Part shown: one piece after another, positions 17,221 through 27,027 of the stretch
How the letters are laid out: each line of letters begins with the position of its first letter
Numbering within the stretch: position 1 is the first letter of the stretch
DNA from: Georgfuchsia toluolica
GTDB lineage: Bacteria; Pseudomonadota; Gammaproteobacteria; Burkholderiales; Rhodocyclaceae
Length of the DNA: 64,000 bases
Direction of reading: 5' to 3'
Assembly: GCF_907163265.1 (NCBI RefSeq)
Contig: NZ_CAJQUM010000001.1
Coordinates: 1,674,001 to 1,738,000 of the forward strand
The notes under the pieces: generated by a model
What the model was told of the DNA's origin: nothing
The model's input: the letters and a program-made list of their open reading frames with translations, nothing else
Database searches by the model: none
Position numbers and translations under genes: made by a program

Positions 17221-18246
17221 ATGGCCTTGAAGAAACTACATCGAAGTGCCTGCCTCACCAACTACGAGGAAGTTGCGAAGGCATTGCACATCTCTCCGCT
17301 GGAACAGCTTCGACGGGTCAACATCAATTCAGCCTGTCTGACTAATCCGGACATCAAGATCCCGGTTTCTGCATTTATTCAGTTGATGGAAAACTCCGCG
17401 CAGGCGGCGGGAGTAGAAAATTTTGGCCTGCGCATGGCGGAGGGACGAAAACTGTCCAATCTCGGGCCGCTCGCCGTTGTGCTCAGAAGTCAATCAACTA
17501 TGCGCAAGGCGCTCGAAGCGCTACGCAATTACAGCCATTTGCAAGCTGAGGCGGTGTCATTTCTCTTCGAGGAAAATGATGGGATTCTGATCATCCGTGA
17601 AGAATTGATGCCAGACCGTCCTGAACCCATTCGTCAAGCTACTGAGCTATCGCTTGGCGTTCTATACCGAGCATTGCATGTACTGCTCGGCGACGAATGG
17701 CGGCCCAGCGCCGTGTGTTTTCGCCATCCTCCGCCCAACGATATGAGCGTACATCGACGGGTATTTGATAGCCGCCTGCAGTTCAACAGTAATATCGACG
17801 GGATTATCTGTCGTGCCTCTAATCTGGATGACCCACTACCCAATTATGATCCGGAAACTGCACGCTATTTGCAAAAACTGCTGGATGTCATAAACACACA
17901 ACCCACGCATTCCGTAACGGATAAAGTGCGGGAACTCGTTTGGGTACTTTTGCCTACCGGACGATGCTCGACTGAGATTGTTTCGCGACACATTGGCCTA
18001 AATCGCCGAACTTTGCATCGTCACCTGCAAAAAAACGGACAGAGTTTCTCGGATATTTTAGACAGCATTCGAAGCGATATGGCGATTAAGTATCTGGTGC
18101 AATACCATCGGCCAATTAAAGAATTGGCGGAATTACTTGGATTTTCAGAGCCATCAGCCTTTTCACGTTGGTTTACTCACCGCTTTGGTTGCACAGCCAA
18201 AAGCTGGCGGCAAAATCAAAAATCTGACAATGTCCCGTCGCGTTAG
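17221..18246 (+). CDS. AraC family transcriptional regulator
   Basis: A 341-residue regulator. The N-terminal half (about 20-210) resembles the arabinose-binding-like domain of OruR/ArgR-type activators (MENSAQAAGVENFGLRMAEG, LGPLAVVLRSQSTMRKALEA). The C-terminal about 90 residues carry two helix-turn-helices: STEIVSRHIGLNRRTLHRHL, then IKELAELLGFSEPSAFSRWF followed by the family signature HRFGCTAKSWR. The ATG at 17221 is chosen because no coding sequence precedes it. It is divergent from the benzoyl-CoA-reductase-like operon and followed by a ferredoxin, and probably responds to an aromatic or cyclic acid or its CoA ester. Confidence 0.88.
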   Translation: MALKKLHRSACLTNYEEVAKALHISPLEQLRRVNINSACLTNPDIKIPVSAFIQLMENSAQAAGVENFGLRMAEGRKLSNLGPLAVVLRSQSTMRKALEALRNYSHLQAEAVSFLFEENDGILIIREELMPDRPEPIRQATELSLGVLYRALHVLLGDEWRPSAVCFRHPPPNDMSVHRRVFDSRLQFNSNIDGIICRASNLDDPLPNYDPETARYLQKLLDVINTQPTHSVTDKVRELVWVLLPTGRCSTEIVSRHIGLNRRTLHRHLQKNGQSFSDILDSIRSDMAIKYLVQYHRPIKELAELLGFSEPSAFSRWFTHRFGCTAKSWRQNQKSDNVPSR

Positions 18247-18370
18247 TTTCTGACTGATGCAAAGATGGTAGTGATGAAGTGTAATCCAGCATCCGGTACA
18301 GTACTGCTATAAAGCATTGCATACTTTTAGGGCAAAGCCAGTTGCCATGATTTTGATTTGCGACATTGCG

Positions 18371-18383
18371 TCACAAAATGTCA
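18371..18383. promoter_or_regulatory. Second copy of the operator-like motif, upstream of ferredoxin
   Basis: TCACAAAATGTCA matches the reverse complement of the TGACATTTCGTGA site at 17158 at 12 of 13 positions. It lies 173 bp upstream of the ferredoxin start in a 309-bp non-coding region. This suggests that the AraC-type protein co-regulates the ferredoxin with the reductase operon. It was found by eye only. Confidence 0.4.
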
Positions 18384-18555
18384 AAAATATGTCTTTAATA
18401 GTCATACATTCCCAAGGCTTCAAGAAGCCTAATATTGTTTAAAAGGATCCAATTGGTGCCTTACCAATAGCACTGAAGCAGGATTGCGATCCCTTGAGCA
18501 AATCGGCGACGTTTTATCCCAATTGATTTTTTCAATTCTGAAGGAGGGTAGTGAG

Positions 18556-18804
18556 ATGGCATTGATGATCAATTCCGACTGTATCAGTTGCGACGCATGC
18601 GTACCGGAGTGTCCAAACGGGGCGATCTCTGCGGGCGAAGAAGCGTATGCAATCGACCCAACCAAATGTACCGAGTGTGTCGGGCATTTCGATAAATCAC
18701 AATGCATACAAGTATGCCCTGTGGATTCCATCGTTTCTGATCCGAACAATCTTGAGAGCAAGGATCAACTGCAGGAAAAATTTCTGCGGTTAGCGACGAC
18801 ATAA
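18556..18804 (+). CDS. 2[4Fe-4S] ferredoxin (YfhL/Bcr-pathway type)
   Basis: An 82-residue ferredoxin. The first cluster motif is CISCDACVPECPN; the second is CTECVGHFDKSQCIQVCPV, with the long insert between the second and third cysteines that typifies the Allochromatium/YfhL-type ferredoxins used by Thauera-type benzoyl-CoA reductases. Start at ATG 18556 is set by a strong AAGGAGGG 8 nt upstream. Transcribed in the same direction as the AraC regulator, 309 bp downstream of it. It most likely delivers low-potential electrons to the ATPase subunits encoded on the opposite strand. No 2-oxoacid:ferredoxin oxidoreductase is visible nearby. Confidence 0.9.
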   Translation: MALMINSDCISCDACVPECPNGAISAGEEAYAIDPTKCTECVGHFDKSQCIQVCPVDSIVSDPNNLESKDQLQEKFLRLATT

Positions 18805-19160
18805 GCCAAGAGTCGCCACTATGTATGAGGCCGGACTTCCACCCTAATCGCTGATAAGCGATACAGGGGGTTGATAAATATAGCACAACGCCATTAAACC
18901 AAATAATTACCATGCTTATTGCCTGTCCCATAATGTCAACTTGGTGACTGGTATTGTCAAGACGATAACTTATCCAAAGCGTAGCCTCGCTTCTAAATAA
19001 CGATAAATCAGATGAAGCGTGCTTTAAAGACAAACGTGTATTTCTAAAGTTGCCATGGTCGCCTTCAACGCATAGGGGGACTTGATGTTGTCGGCGCTGG
19101 ATTCAATGTCAACTCCGGCATTGCAGGAGGCATGTCGACGGTTTTTGGAACGAAGCCATA
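18805..19160. other. 356-bp intergenic region, no gene seen
   Basis: It contains short open frames only, none with convincing codon use or a ribosome site. AT content is higher than in the neighbours. No clear terminator hairpin was found after the ferredoxin gene. Confidence 0.5.
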
Positions 19161-20180
19161 ATGAGGCTAAGCGTGAGCATTGACTGGATCATGACAACCA
19201 AGGAAAACCTCCGGCGCTTTGGACCTGGCATTTCGATCAGCGCCGTGGTAGCTGTCGCAGCAAGCTTCTTGTCAGAACATTACCGTGCGCCGGTGATGCT
19301 GTTCGCCTTGCTTCTGGGCATGGCTGTTAATTTTCTCTCGGATGAGGGCACATGCAAGCCCGGCATTGAGTTCACTGCGCGCGAAGTGTTGCGGGTGGGC
19401 GTTGCCCTCTTGGGCATCCGCATCAGTTTTGCTCAGATCTCGGCCCTCGGCTGGGAGCCAATAATTCTGGTGATGGTTTCGGTACTCATTACTATTCTGG
19501 TATCGATTCTTGCTGCACGTGTATTGGGTTTCAAGGCTATCTTCGGCATGCTGACCGGTGGTGCGACGGCTATCTGCGGGGCGTCTGCTGCGCTCGCTTT
19601 ATCTGCCGCATTGCCCAGTGATCCACGCAAGGAGCAGGCCACACTATTCACTGTCATCGGAATATCCGCCCTCTCGACTATTGCCATGATTGCCTACCCG
19701 ATGATTGTCCAGACAATGCAACTTGACCCTGTTCAGGCTGGCATGTTTCTCGGCGGTACGATACATGATGTTGCGCAGGTGGTTGGAGCTGGATACAGCA
19801 TGTCTACTAAGACTGGCGATACGGCTACTGTAATCAAGTTGATGCGGGTGGCCATGTTGCTGCCAGTCATACTCTGTACAGCCTTATTCACCCGCTCCCG
19901 TGGCGCTGGCGAAGGTGGGAAACGCCCGCCCCTATTTCCCTGGTTTGGCATAGGGTTTCTCGTCTTCGCTGCTATCAACAGTATCGGTTGGATTGCTGCG
20001 CCGATACAAAATGCTGGCAATGAAATGTCCCGCTGGTGCCTGGTTATAGCCATCAGTGCGCTAGGCATGAAGACACATCTGAAGGACATTCTTACTGTGG
20101 GATTTCGCCCAGTTGCCTTAATGGTGGGCGAGACAGTATTTCTTGCATGCCTTGTTCTGTTCAGCTTGCGTCATCTTTGA
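19161..20180 (+). CDS. YeiH/UPF0324 family putative sulfate exporter
   Basis: A 339-residue polytopic inner-membrane protein with about ten hydrophobic segments. Family hallmarks are FALLLGMAVNFL, VALLGIRISFAQI, the central GGATAICGASAALALSAAL, MFLGGTIHDVAQVVGAGY and the C-terminal AISALGMKTHLKDI. Members are annotated as putative sulfate (taurine-derived) exporters; evidence for the substrate is thin. The ATG at 19161 is taken; an in-frame ATG ten codons later would remove a short hydrophilic stretch. It stands alone, followed by a region of gene debris. Confidence 0.8.
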   Translation: MRLSVSIDWIMTTKENLRRFGPGISISAVVAVAASFLSEHYRAPVMLFALLLGMAVNFLSDEGTCKPGIEFTAREVLRVGVALLGIRISFAQISALGWEPIILVMVSVLITILVSILAARVLGFKAIFGMLTGGATAICGASAALALSAALPSDPRKEQATLFTVIGISALSTIAMIAYPMIVQTMQLDPVQAGMFLGGTIHDVAQVVGAGYSMSTKTGDTATVIKLMRVAMLLPVILCTALFTRSRGAGEGGKRPPLFPWFGIGFLVFAAINSIGWIAAPIQNAGNEMSRWCLVIAISALGMKTHLKDILTVGFRPVALMVGETVFLACLVLFSLRHL

Positions 20181-20396
20181 CCCGATTATTTGTAACGACA
20201 GCTGGCAATGATTATTTATTCTGACCTGACCGGTTTTATCGGACCAATTCGATCTAGAGAATCGTGGCAAAGTCTCGCATTAAGCGAGCCACGCACGTTG
20301 TAGAGTCCAAGGAAACGGTAGTAACTTCAGGGAGTTCTACGGGCTGTTTGACCAGCAATACCTTTCACGTCTTCTTGAAGCTTGCTTGTGCCCTCA

Positions 20397-20580
20397 TCAA
20401 AGATCATGGTGCGTCCCTCTGCTCAGGTGAAGCATAGCGCGCGATTCGTCTGGACTCGCAATATCGCGCCCGGCCTCGCGTGCGTAGGACGCGATCTGCT
20501 CGATCAGGGTCCGTTCGATGTGACCTAACTGCAATCGGGCAGATAAAAAGTGTCTTCCAGACCGGTACGCAGATGTCCGC
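20397..20580 (-). pseudogene. C-terminal remnant of a beta-keto acid cleavage enzyme (BKACE, DUF849)
   Basis: On the minus strand the translation GGHLRTGLEDTFYLPD, then after a one-base frameshift LIEQIASYAREAGRDIASPD, matches the C-terminal end of BKACE family enzymes (consensus GGHVRVGLEDN...LVE...GREIATPDEAR). Only about 55 residues of a usual 300 remain, with an internal frameshift and stop, so it is non-functional. It is joined directly to a thiolase N-terminus at the shared GG codons, implying a deletion between two formerly adjacent genes. Confidence 0.65.
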
Positions 20581-20801
20581 CCAACGCGGCCTGTCGCGCC
20601 GGCGCCTGACCCAGGCCGGCGGTGAGCACACAGCCCATAGTACACCTCGGACACCAACGCCGGATCGAGCTTAGCGCGTTTCAGGACGGCGGCCATCACC
20701 GTCGCTCCAAGCTGTGGCGCGATGGCGTCCTTGAGGCTGCCCTGGAACGCGCCCAAGGGCGTGCGTGCGGCAGCAATGATGACGATAGGATCCAATGACA
20801 T
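20581..20801 (-). pseudogene. N-terminal remnant of an acetyl-CoA acetyltransferase (thiolase)
   Basis: Starting at ATG 20801 the frame reads MSLDPIVIIAAARTPLGAFQ, then DPALVSEVYYG, the canonical thiolase N-terminus. A frameshift near 20630 moves the continuation (VLTAGLGQAPARQAALGG) to another frame. It then runs straight into BKACE sequence. About 75 of roughly 390 residues remain and the nucleophile cysteine region is lost. In some genomes BKACE and thiolase genes are neighbours, which would explain the hybrid by internal deletion. Confidence 0.65.
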
Positions 20802-20802
20802 G

Positions 20803-21085
20803 GTTTTGTGCCAGCGCCCTTGATCGCGACCACGTTGTTCGTCCTCGCCTTCTTCCGTTCGTAGAATCGCTTCGCCTCGGCACAATAGCGCAGTGCGAAA
20901 TGCGCGGCTTCCATGAATGCCCAGGACATGTACTTGTTACCGTTCTTGGTGTTCCCCGTGCCCTTCTTCCTGCCGTTGCTGTTATGCCGACTATCGACGC
21001 AGCGCGGCAATACGAGACAAGCTCCAGTCGTATTGTCGGGCGTAAGCGAAGTTGTGTACTGCCTTTCTTCAAAGTGCTTTCGTAG
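20803..21085 (-). pseudogene. IS110-family transposase C-terminal remnant
   Basis: The minus-strand frame contains GRKKGTGNTKNGNKYMSWAF followed by MEAAHFALRYCAEAKRFYER and KKARTNNVVAIKG, the conserved C-terminal transposase_20 region of IS110/IS116/IS902 elements. The upstream part is frameshifted and lacks the DEDD RuvC-like domain, and the downstream end stops abruptly at the thiolase start codon. It is therefore a decayed insertion-sequence end. IS110 elements lack terminal inverted repeats, so exact limits cannot be set. Confidence 0.7.
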
Positions 21086-21238
21086 CTGTACCCGACAATG
21101 ATTTTTTGGCCTTCAGTTGAGGCTATGAAGCCTATGAGAGCTCAGCCGTATCACTCCGGCCTGTCACATAGCCCCGAAGAAAAATTCCAACGCACATACT
21201 ATAGTGAAATCGTTGGCTACCCAACGGAGAAGGTAACA

Positions 21239-21643
21239 ATGAGCCTGAGCCTCAGACTTGAAGTAAGGAAGACATATCTCTACGCAATGGTTGACGGCGT
21301 ATTCACACTTCCTGAAGCGGACCGCCTCTTCGTACGCATTCTTGATTCTTGCCTTGAACAAGGCCAATCGAAAGTTCTTGTGGACTACCGTTCGATTCGT
21401 GGCTCACCACCGACAACTGATGTTTTCCTGTACGGCAAGTTCATTGCATTGGCCTATTCGAGCTTTGCAGTCAAAGGGCTCCCGCCTGTAAAGTTCGCTT
21501 ACGTTGGGAATCCACCATTTGCATCTCCGCATGGGGTTGCGGAGGCGGCGGCTGTCAGTCGCGCTTTGGATCTCTTTGTAACCACCGATTTTGACGAAGC
21601 CCTTGAATGGCTTGGAATCGCTGCCCCCAAAGCAGCCAAGTAA
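21239..21643 (+). CDS. SpoIIAA/STAS-like domain protein
   Basis: A 134-residue protein: MSLSLRLEVRKTYLYAMVDG, then EADRLFVRILDSCLEQGQSK and VLVDYRSIRG, resembling the strand-helix alternation of SpoIIAA-like (STAS) proteins. Start chosen at ATG 21239 because GGAGAAGG sits 8 nt upstream; the open frame extends further upstream without support. It stands alone between remnants, so partner and role are unknown. The fold call rests on pattern only. Confidence 0.55.
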   Translation: MSLSLRLEVRKTYLYAMVDGVFTLPEADRLFVRILDSCLEQGQSKVLVDYRSIRGSPPTTDVFLYGKFIALAYSSFAVKGLPPVKFAYVGNPPFASPHGVAEAAAVSRALDLFVTTDFDEALEWLGIAAPKAAK

Positions 21644-21689
21644 CATTACTACTATTATTTAGGGTCAATGATGATCGCATGGCGCAAGC

Positions 21690-21960
21690 TGTACGGGACA
21701 TGGGAAAAACATAACGGACCAGGCTACGATTGCCCAGAACAACAGCGGCCGGGATGCTTAATGAAAGGTCATCAGAAGCAATAGCGCCATCCTCGCAAGA
21801 GCTGCCAACCCCGCAACTTGACGCAGGTGTAAGTGATTTCTCCACAGATCAAGGATTAGCATCGCAACACCCGAACCTGCAACAAGGATTGCAGCATTGC
21901 TGGTATCGCTTGGAGCACCGAGCAGGCTTGCTCCAAATACGATGACATCGACTAAGTGAA
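21690..21960 (-). pseudogene. Possible remnant of a small membrane protein
   Basis: The minus strand reads VDVIVFGASLLGAP, then AAILVAGSGVAMLILDLW, a segment AALARMALLLLMTFH ending in an in-frame stop, and after it a further hydrophobic stretch LLFWAIVAWSVMFFP. The hydrophobic periodicity suggests a decayed integral membrane gene. I recognise no family and no good start. The rest of 21644-22467 shows nothing that I can support. Confidence 0.25.
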
Positions 21961-22467
21961 GTGATAGAGGAATGCAGCCGACTTCGTTGCGCCGCTCACC
22001 TCTTCAGGGAGAGCCCTCGTGGCGCTCATACACCACAAAGAGCAGAGGCTAATCACGGAGGAAAAATGCCGGATGCGGGCCTGATGCATGTCGCCCAAGA
22101 GGGGTTTTTCGGCATGGTTCCGGCGTCTTACTTCCGACGGTTTCCGCTTATCAGGGATTTCCAAAGAGCACTTGCGGCCTGAACCATGCAGAACGCCCAA
22201 CGTCGCATCAGACGGCTTGTCGGATAGCGGCAATCAGGCACTTATTTGTCATTTGTCGATCTGACCGCTTCGGCCGAACAAAAGGCATCCAGGCAGTTGA
22301 TGTACGGGGCTACCCTGGCACTTGATGACCTTTGGTGAAAACTTCCGAAAGTCAAATGCCCGAAGGGCAAATGCTGAGGTTACCAATATCCGATTTGCAA
22401 GCAACTGGCACAAATATGGCACAGAAGTGTCACAGAACTGCCACAGGTTGCTTTTGCGAGCAGAAAA

Positions 22468-22500
22468 CAAAAAGGCCAAACGTCTGTAAACGCTTGGCCT
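22468..22500 (-). terminator. Rho-independent terminator of tRNA-fMet
   Basis: An imperfect 10-bp stem (AGGCCAAACG at 22473-22482 with CGCTTGGCCT at 22491-22500, one mismatch) is followed on the minus strand by a run of T. It lies 15 nt beyond the tRNA 3' end. Confidence 0.7.
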
Positions 22501-22513
22501 GCCTGCTTCTTCC

Positions 22514-22591
<78 letters not shown>

Positions 22592-22821
22592 CCTGAGAGA
22601 GGCAGGATTATAGGCATATGCGCCGAAGCGGTCAATGCAAATTAAAACTTGCCAGAGGATGTTCCGCAGCATTCCGGGAAACTGGCTTGGTTTTTTGATA
22701 AAACTGACGGAAAGTCACTCCCTGCAAGGAATTTCACATATGACGCTTGCCCTTTCCCCTCCAGACGTGGTTAAAATCCGCTCTAGGCCATGTGGCCTTC
22801 ACCAACCGGAAAGGAAGTGAG

Positions 22822-23109
22822 ATGAATAAAGCGGAACTGATTGAGATTGCCGCCAAGGAGGCTGATATTAGCAAAGCTGCTGCCGGCAAGGCGCTGGACT
22901 CCGTGATAAATGCAATTGTCAAAGCTGTATCCAAAGGGGATAACGTCACCCTCGTAGGTTTTGGTACTTTCAAATCCGCCAAGCGCGCAGCACGCGTTGG
23001 CAAGAATCCTCAAACCGGCGCTTCGCTCAAAATCCCAGCTACCACCGTTCCCAAATTTTCCGCTGGTGCCGGGTTCAAGGCTGCCGTATCCGGCAAGAAA
23101 AAGAAGTAA
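22822..23109 (+). CDS. hup: HU family DNA-binding protein
   Basis: A 95-residue nucleoid protein. It has an N-terminal helical body MNKAELIEIAAKEADISKAA, the beta-arm sequence VTLVGFGTFKSAKRAARVGK with NPQTG and the proline tip KIPATTVPKF, and a lysine-rich tail GKKKK. It binds DNA non-specifically as a dimer. Start at ATG 22822 is preceded by AAGGAAG. Monocistronic: a terminator follows and tRNA-fMet is on the opposite strand. The alanine- and lysine-rich tail resembles betaproteobacterial HU variants. Confidence 0.92.
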   Translation: MNKAELIEIAAKEADISKAAAGKALDSVINAIVKAVSKGDNVTLVGFGTFKSAKRAARVGKNPQTGASLKIPATTVPKFSAGAGFKAAVSGKKKK

Positions 23110-23130
23110 TTGCTATTTTCTGCGTGACAC

Positions 23131-23162
23131 AAGGGTTCGTCGCAGGACGAGCCCTTTTTTTT
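23131..23162 (+). terminator. Rho-independent terminator of HU gene
   Basis: A stem of AAGGGTTCGTC with GACGAGCCCTT (one G-T pair) and a short loop, followed by at least eight T, about 20 nt after the HU stop. Confidence 0.85.
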
Positions 23163-23301
23163 ATTTTTGCGCACAGCAGGACGCGGCCCTGGAGGTGGCG
23201 GTCTTCCCATAAGCCGGCCACAGAGAATGGTGAAGTGCAGCTGCCGGAGGATGGCGTGCCACGAAGCCAGCTCATGAACTCGCAACAACTCTTTTTTGAT
23301 T

Positions 23302-23360
23302 GAACTTGAAAAACCAAGTTCAAACCTATATTATTAGCACTCGTCGGTAGAGAGTGCTAA
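23302..23360 (+). promoter_or_regulatory. groESL control region: CIRCE operator with upstream inverted repeat
   Basis: A perfect CIRCE element, TTAGCACTC (23334-23342), 9 bp, GAGTGCTAA (23352-23360), the binding site of the heat-shock repressor HrcA. Just upstream is a perfect 7-bp inverted repeat GAACTTG/CAAGTTC (23302-23321), with CTTGAA and TATATT near 23327 as plausible promoter elements. Regulation by HrcA is established for CIRCE; the hrcA gene is not in the window. Confidence 0.9.
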
Positions 23361-23477
23361 TAACGATGCCTGCAATAACCGGGCTTCAACGCTCCGTCGA
23401 CCCCTGTGGCGGCAGTTCATTGGCTTCCAAACAGCCAGCCGCTTTACCAGTCAATCGCGAAACAAGGAGATAAGTGT

Positions 23478-25474
<1,997 letters not shown>

Positions 25475-25536
25475 TTGGCAAAGCCGATTACCCAATCATC
25501 TCGTACCCTCTTCCTACTGGAAGTTTGCTTCACACG

Positions 25537-25560
25537 AAAGCCCCGCTTCGGCGGGGCTTT
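25537..25560 (+). terminator. Rho-independent terminator of groESL
   Basis: A perfect 10-bp GC-rich stem AAAGCCCCGC / GCGGGGCTTT around a TTCG tetraloop, 62 nt after the groEL stop. Confidence 0.92.
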
Positions 25561-25630
25561 CCCATGTTGAGACGTTCCAAAGCGAAGATTGCTCGGTTAT
25601 AATGCGCGGCCTTTTTGCAAGTCTCTCAGC

Positions 25631-25665
25631 GGCCAGGTAGCTCAGTTGGTAGAGCAGCGGACTGA
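25631..25665 (+). pseudogene. 5' half copy of tRNA-Phe, interrupted in the anticodon loop
   Basis: Positions 25631-25665 repeat the first 35 nt of the tRNA-Phe gene 140 bp downstream with one substitution, up to ...GGACTGA. The sequence then departs for about 67 bp. A short stretch resembling the tRNA-Phe anticodon arm (AAAATCCGCGTG, 25733-25744) follows before it diverges again. No T-arm or acceptor 3' strand follows, so this is not a functional tRNA. Confidence 0.7.
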
Positions 25666-25770
25666 CCAGCCGGCCGCGGGACGGCGCAGCAGTGAAGGCT
25701 TATGCGAGCAAAGTGAGCGTTAGCCGGAACTAAAATCCGCGTGGCAGTAGCTTGTCGAGTAGCAAACAGT

Positions 25771-25846
<76 letters not shown>

Positions 25847-25852
25847 GTATTC

Positions 25853-25883
25853 AAGCGGCCCTCAGCGATGAGGGCCGCTTTTC
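25853..25883 (+). terminator. Terminator of tRNA-Phe
   Basis: A perfect 11-bp stem AAGCGGCCCTC / GAGGGCCGCTT with a 6-nt loop, followed by TTT, 7 nt after the tRNA. Confidence 0.85.
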
Positions 25884-25977
25884 ATTTGCTCGCTGTGACA
25901 GAAACCTGGCCATTCAGGTTAACCTGGGATTTCACGCTCCTCCATCAAAGAAAGCGCTTTTCGCTAATGACAACAGG

Positions 25978-26526
25978 CTATAGCTTCGGGCGTTCCCGAT
26001 AGACTTTGTCGAACACGCGCTCCAGTTCGGGATGCACCCCACGCAAGCCCTCGACTACCGCCTTGGCCCAATCGAAATATTCCTGCTGTCGCTCGACGGA
26101 CCAATCGGCAGGCGGACCGGTGAGAATATCCCTGAGGTTGCAAATCATGTCGGCAAGCTTCACCAGCTTGGCGCCGCTGCTGATTGCAGATGAATGTTCC
26201 ACCTGAAGTCGCTTGCGCTCGGCCTTGGGCAAGGACTTGTCGTCAGTAACGTCAAGGACAATGGCCACGACCTCCGGTCCAAATTCCTCGACCAATTCCT
26301 GCTCGGTGGTTTCCGTGTCCTCAATCGTGTCATGCAAAACTGCGGCCATGAGCACGCGCTCGTCCTCGACATCGCCCTCATTTGCCAGTACATCCGCCAA
26401 AGCGATTGGATGGTTGATGTAGGGAGAGGCAGCAACATCCTTACGGCGCTGATTGCGGTGCTTGTTCGAGGCAAATGCGAGAGACTTAATGAGGCGTTTC
26501 ATCTGGTCATGTCGATTGGGGGACAT
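25978..26526 (-). CDS. HD domain hydrolase, MESH1/SpoT-hydrolase-like
   Basis: A 182-residue single-domain HD protein: FASNKHRNQRRKDVAASPYI (first His), the HD pair in AAVLHDTIEDTETTEQELVE, then LDVTDDKSLPKAERKRLQVE and the metal-site aspartate in KLVKLADMICNLRD. This pattern closely follows the ppGpp-hydrolase domain of SpoT and small alarmone hydrolases (MESH1). No synthetase or TGS/ACT domain is present. It would degrade (p)ppGpp or a related nucleotide. It stands alone just outside the left end of the genomic island. Confidence 0.8.
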   Translation of the reverse strand: MSPNRHDQMKRLIKSLAFASNKHRNQRRKDVAASPYINHPIALADVLANEGDVEDERVLMAAVLHDTIEDTETTEQELVEEFGPEVVAIVLDVTDDKSLPKAERKRLQVEHSSAISSGAKLVKLADMICNLRDILTGPPADWSVERQQEYFDWAKAVVEGLRGVHPELERVFDKVYRERPKL

Positions 26527-26679
26527 TCATCACGATGACATTGCGAATGTGCCCTCGATTATGCCCCCACATGCTGCTGGATATCCGCGGATTCAATCAA
26601 TCCGAGGCGCAAGCGACAAACAAAAGCCCGCTACTGGAGCGGGTTTAAGGACATTCTTGGATATGCCTGGATTCCAATC

Positions 26680-26733
26680 TGGTGCGGGAGGGGGACTCGA
26701 ACCCCCACACCATCACTGGCGGCGGATTTTGAG
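26680..26733 (-). repeat. Displaced 3' end of tRNA-Leu(CAA): outer left attachment site of the island
   Basis: 54 bp match the 3' part of the intact tRNA-Leu gene (47466-47520), from the CCA end to the anticodon, with one single-base deletion in the acceptor strand (GCGGG for GCCGGG). Sequence diverges exactly at the anticodon. This is what integration into the anticodon region of a tRNA leaves behind; the copy is no longer part of a gene. Confidence 0.9.
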
Positions 26734-27027
26734 GCTTTATTGATTGCAAGCCGAATCAGGCATGTGCAGTAAATCTCTTCTACATAACTTGCCTGATCGC
26801 GTCCCGCAAACCCTTGCGCCACGCGGCCCCGTTTTGATTTGTAGAACGGGTTTAGCTGGGAACCGCCCCCCGTTGCCCTGGTCGAATGTGGTGATATGGC
26901 TGCACCAAGGGCTTGTGTTTAGCCTTTCAGCCCATAGCTGGGCGCTGGGTATCTGGTATCATTCGCTCGCATTTTCGCGTCCCAGGTGGGGCGCCAGTAG
27001 CCCTGGAGTGGGACATTGGAGGGCACC

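Noticed and set aside
21952-22233. 93-codon minus-strand frame
   Set aside because: No ribosome site, uneven composition and no family resemblance; judged non-coding.
25666-25732. Insert in the tRNA-Phe copy as a group I intron
   Set aside because: At about 67 bp it is far too short and I see no P7/P3 core; at best a decayed scar.
26623-26645. CCCGCT/AGCGGG hairpin before the island as terminator of the HD gene
   Set aside because: It lies upstream of that gene's start, so it cannot terminate it; possibly a remnant terminator of the original tRNA-Leu transcript.
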